From an uncultured Methanobrevibacter sp. (GTDB taxonomy: Archaea; Methanobacteriota; Methanobacteria; Methanobacteriales; Methanobacteriaceae), in NCBI RefSeq assembly GCF_937898925.1, contig NZ_CALDKF010000113.1, positions 1 to 6,176 of the forward strand: a stretch of 6,176 bases of DNA, written 5' to 3'. The notes beneath the pieces were generated by a model. It ran no database searches and was not told where the DNA came from. It was given only the letters and a program-made list of their open reading frames with translations. Positions 5,568 to 6,176 of the stretch are shown piece after piece. Each line of letters starts with the position of its first letter. The first letter of the stretch is position 1. Both the position numbers and the translations under genes were made by a program.

Positions 5568-5573
5568 TTTTTT

Positions 5574-5577
5574 ACCT
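5574..5577 (-). promoter_or_regulatory. Shine-Dalgarno that sets the 113-aa protein start at 5567
   Basis: On the minus strand AGGT follows directly after the TGA stop of the HEPN gene and lies 6 nt before the ATG at 5567. It supports the ATG over the TTG at 5591, and its position suggests translation of the two genes is coupled. Confidence 0.7.
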
Positions 5578-6003
5578 TCATTTATTTTCAAATTTTAATT
5601 CATTTAAAACATTTTTCATATATTTTATAGAATTATTAATTTCTTCTTCAGTTAATGGATTTAATAATTTATAATCGGCTTTTTTACGTAATCTATGTAA
5701 TTCATATAAATTTTTACTTGCTTTCATCTTTTCATACTTTATTAAGCAATCTCTAACTTGCCTATGTTCAGAAACATATTTTTTTCCTTCTGCTTCATAT
5801 TCCCACTTTTGTTTAAGTTTAAATCCTGAAATTTCTTCTAACCATAAGAGAGCATAGGAATAAGCACTATAATATGCCCTATTTATTATTGTTCCATCTA
5901 CTGCTCGAGATTCAATATCTGGTTTTATATACATTGCTTTATTCTCTTCCAGCAATAAGGTAAATTTATATAATTGGTATTGAGGATATTTTTCTATATT
6001 CAT
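5578..6003 (-). CDS. HEPN-domain protein
   Basis: The 141-aa protein has the pattern of the HEPN family of helical RNA-targeting or nucleotide-binding proteins. An N-terminal helix leads to INRAYYSAYSYALLWLEEIS (40-59), where the R-A-Y-Y-S-A-Y block is the family's usual first signature. Then come SEHRQVRDCLIKYEKM (78-93), in the place of the family's H-R-G-V segment, and ELHRLRKKADYKLL (101-114), with the typical L-R-x-x-A-D-Y. A last helix holds TEEEINNSIKYMKNVLNEL (118-136). The length fits a stand-alone HEPN domain. HEPN proteins often act as ribonuclease toxins in toxin-antitoxin pairs and in defence systems, usually with an MNT protein. The catalytic R-x4-6-H motif is not obvious here; R42, H80 and R81 are candidates, so RNase activity is uncertain. 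It is the first gene of a minus-strand pair. The ATG at 6003 has GTGAT 3 nt upstream. Confidence 0.8.
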   Translation of the reverse strand: MNIEKYPQYQLYKFTLLLEENKAMYIKPDIESRAVDGTIINRAYYSAYSYALLWLEEISGFKLKQKWEYEAEGKKYVSEHRQVRDCLIKYEKMKASKNLYELHRLRKKADYKLLNPLTEEEINNSIKYMKNVLNELKFENK

Positions 6004-6038
6004 GGTATCACTTCAGTTATCAAATTCATTCTTTGAGA

Positions 6039-6076
6039 ACTCAATGATCTTCCAATAAATCCCAATACTCAATCAT
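6039..6076 (-). repeat. Direct repeat upstream of the HEPN gene
   Basis: On the minus strand ATGATTGAGT (6076-6067) recurs as ATCATTGAGT (6048-6039), a 9-of-10 match with 28 bp between starts. One copy lies at the predicted transcription start and the other in the leader. Such placement would suit an operator for self-repression, but two short copies could also be chance. Confidence 0.35.
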
Positions 6077-6090
6077 TCATTTCAAAAACA

Positions 6091-6103
6091 TAGTATATAA
6101 TGT
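6091..6103 (-). promoter_or_regulatory. Possible TATA box of the HEPN operon
   Basis: On the minus strand CATTATATACTA (about 6102-6091) is a TATA-like box. Initiation about 25 bp downstream would fall near 6070, leaving a leader of about 65 nt. The surrounding DNA up to the window edge (6104-6176) is AT-rich, and I see no other gene in it. Confidence 0.35.
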
Positions 6104-6176
6104 TATCGATTTTTAAATTGAATATTATTGCTTTAAATCAATTTTATAGACTAATTAAAATATTTTTTTAGATATA

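Noticed and set aside
5568..5591. TTG start at 5591 for the 113-aa protein
   Set aside because: It would overlap the HEPN gene by 14 bp and lacks a ribosome site. The ATG at 5567 has AGGT 6 nt upstream.

Overview
The window looks like part of the chromosome of a low-G+C methanogenic archaeon of the Methanobacteriales, most likely Methanobrevibacter or a close relative. The reasons are very AT-rich intergenic DNA, Shine-Dalgarno sites of the AGGTGA/AGGAG/GGTGAT type, archaeal BRE/TATA-like boxes, oligo-T terminators, and a LemA plus DUF2207 gene pair. The genus is an inference; no rRNA or marker gene is present.

Layout, left to right on the + strand: the last 38 codons of a membrane protein, probably an MFS transporter (1-117); an AT-rich promoter region; a LemA family membrane protein (347-901); 58 bp later a DUF2207 membrane protein with a signal peptide and a glycine-rich tail (960-2747). 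The last two look like one operon, with a 14-bp RNA hairpin between them that ends directly at the second gene's Shine-Dalgarno sequence. A stem-loop plus four T6 tracts closes this unit.

Next comes a 638-bp stretch without a credible protein gene (2748-3385). It is not featureless: it holds three copies of an AGAGTAWTA element (two of them forming an 18-bp palindrome around a symmetric TATA box), a strong promoter-like box, a hairpin, a second promoter-like box and a T7 tract. It may carry a small RNA or the control region of the next gene, a 14-TM drug-exporter-type MFS protein (3386-4768) that starts at GTG. A short acidic protein of unknown function with its own clear TATA box follows (4903-5178).

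On the opposite strand, converging on that gene, is a two-gene operon (6003 down to 5226). The first gene encodes a HEPN-domain protein. Ten bases after its stop the second gene begins; it encodes a 113-aa protein I do not recognise. Pairing a HEPN protein with a small partner resembles toxin-antitoxin or defence modules, but the usual MNT nucleotidyltransferase motif is absent. The pair appears more AT-rich than the neighbouring genes in the stretches I counted. It is the best candidate in the window for an undescribed system.
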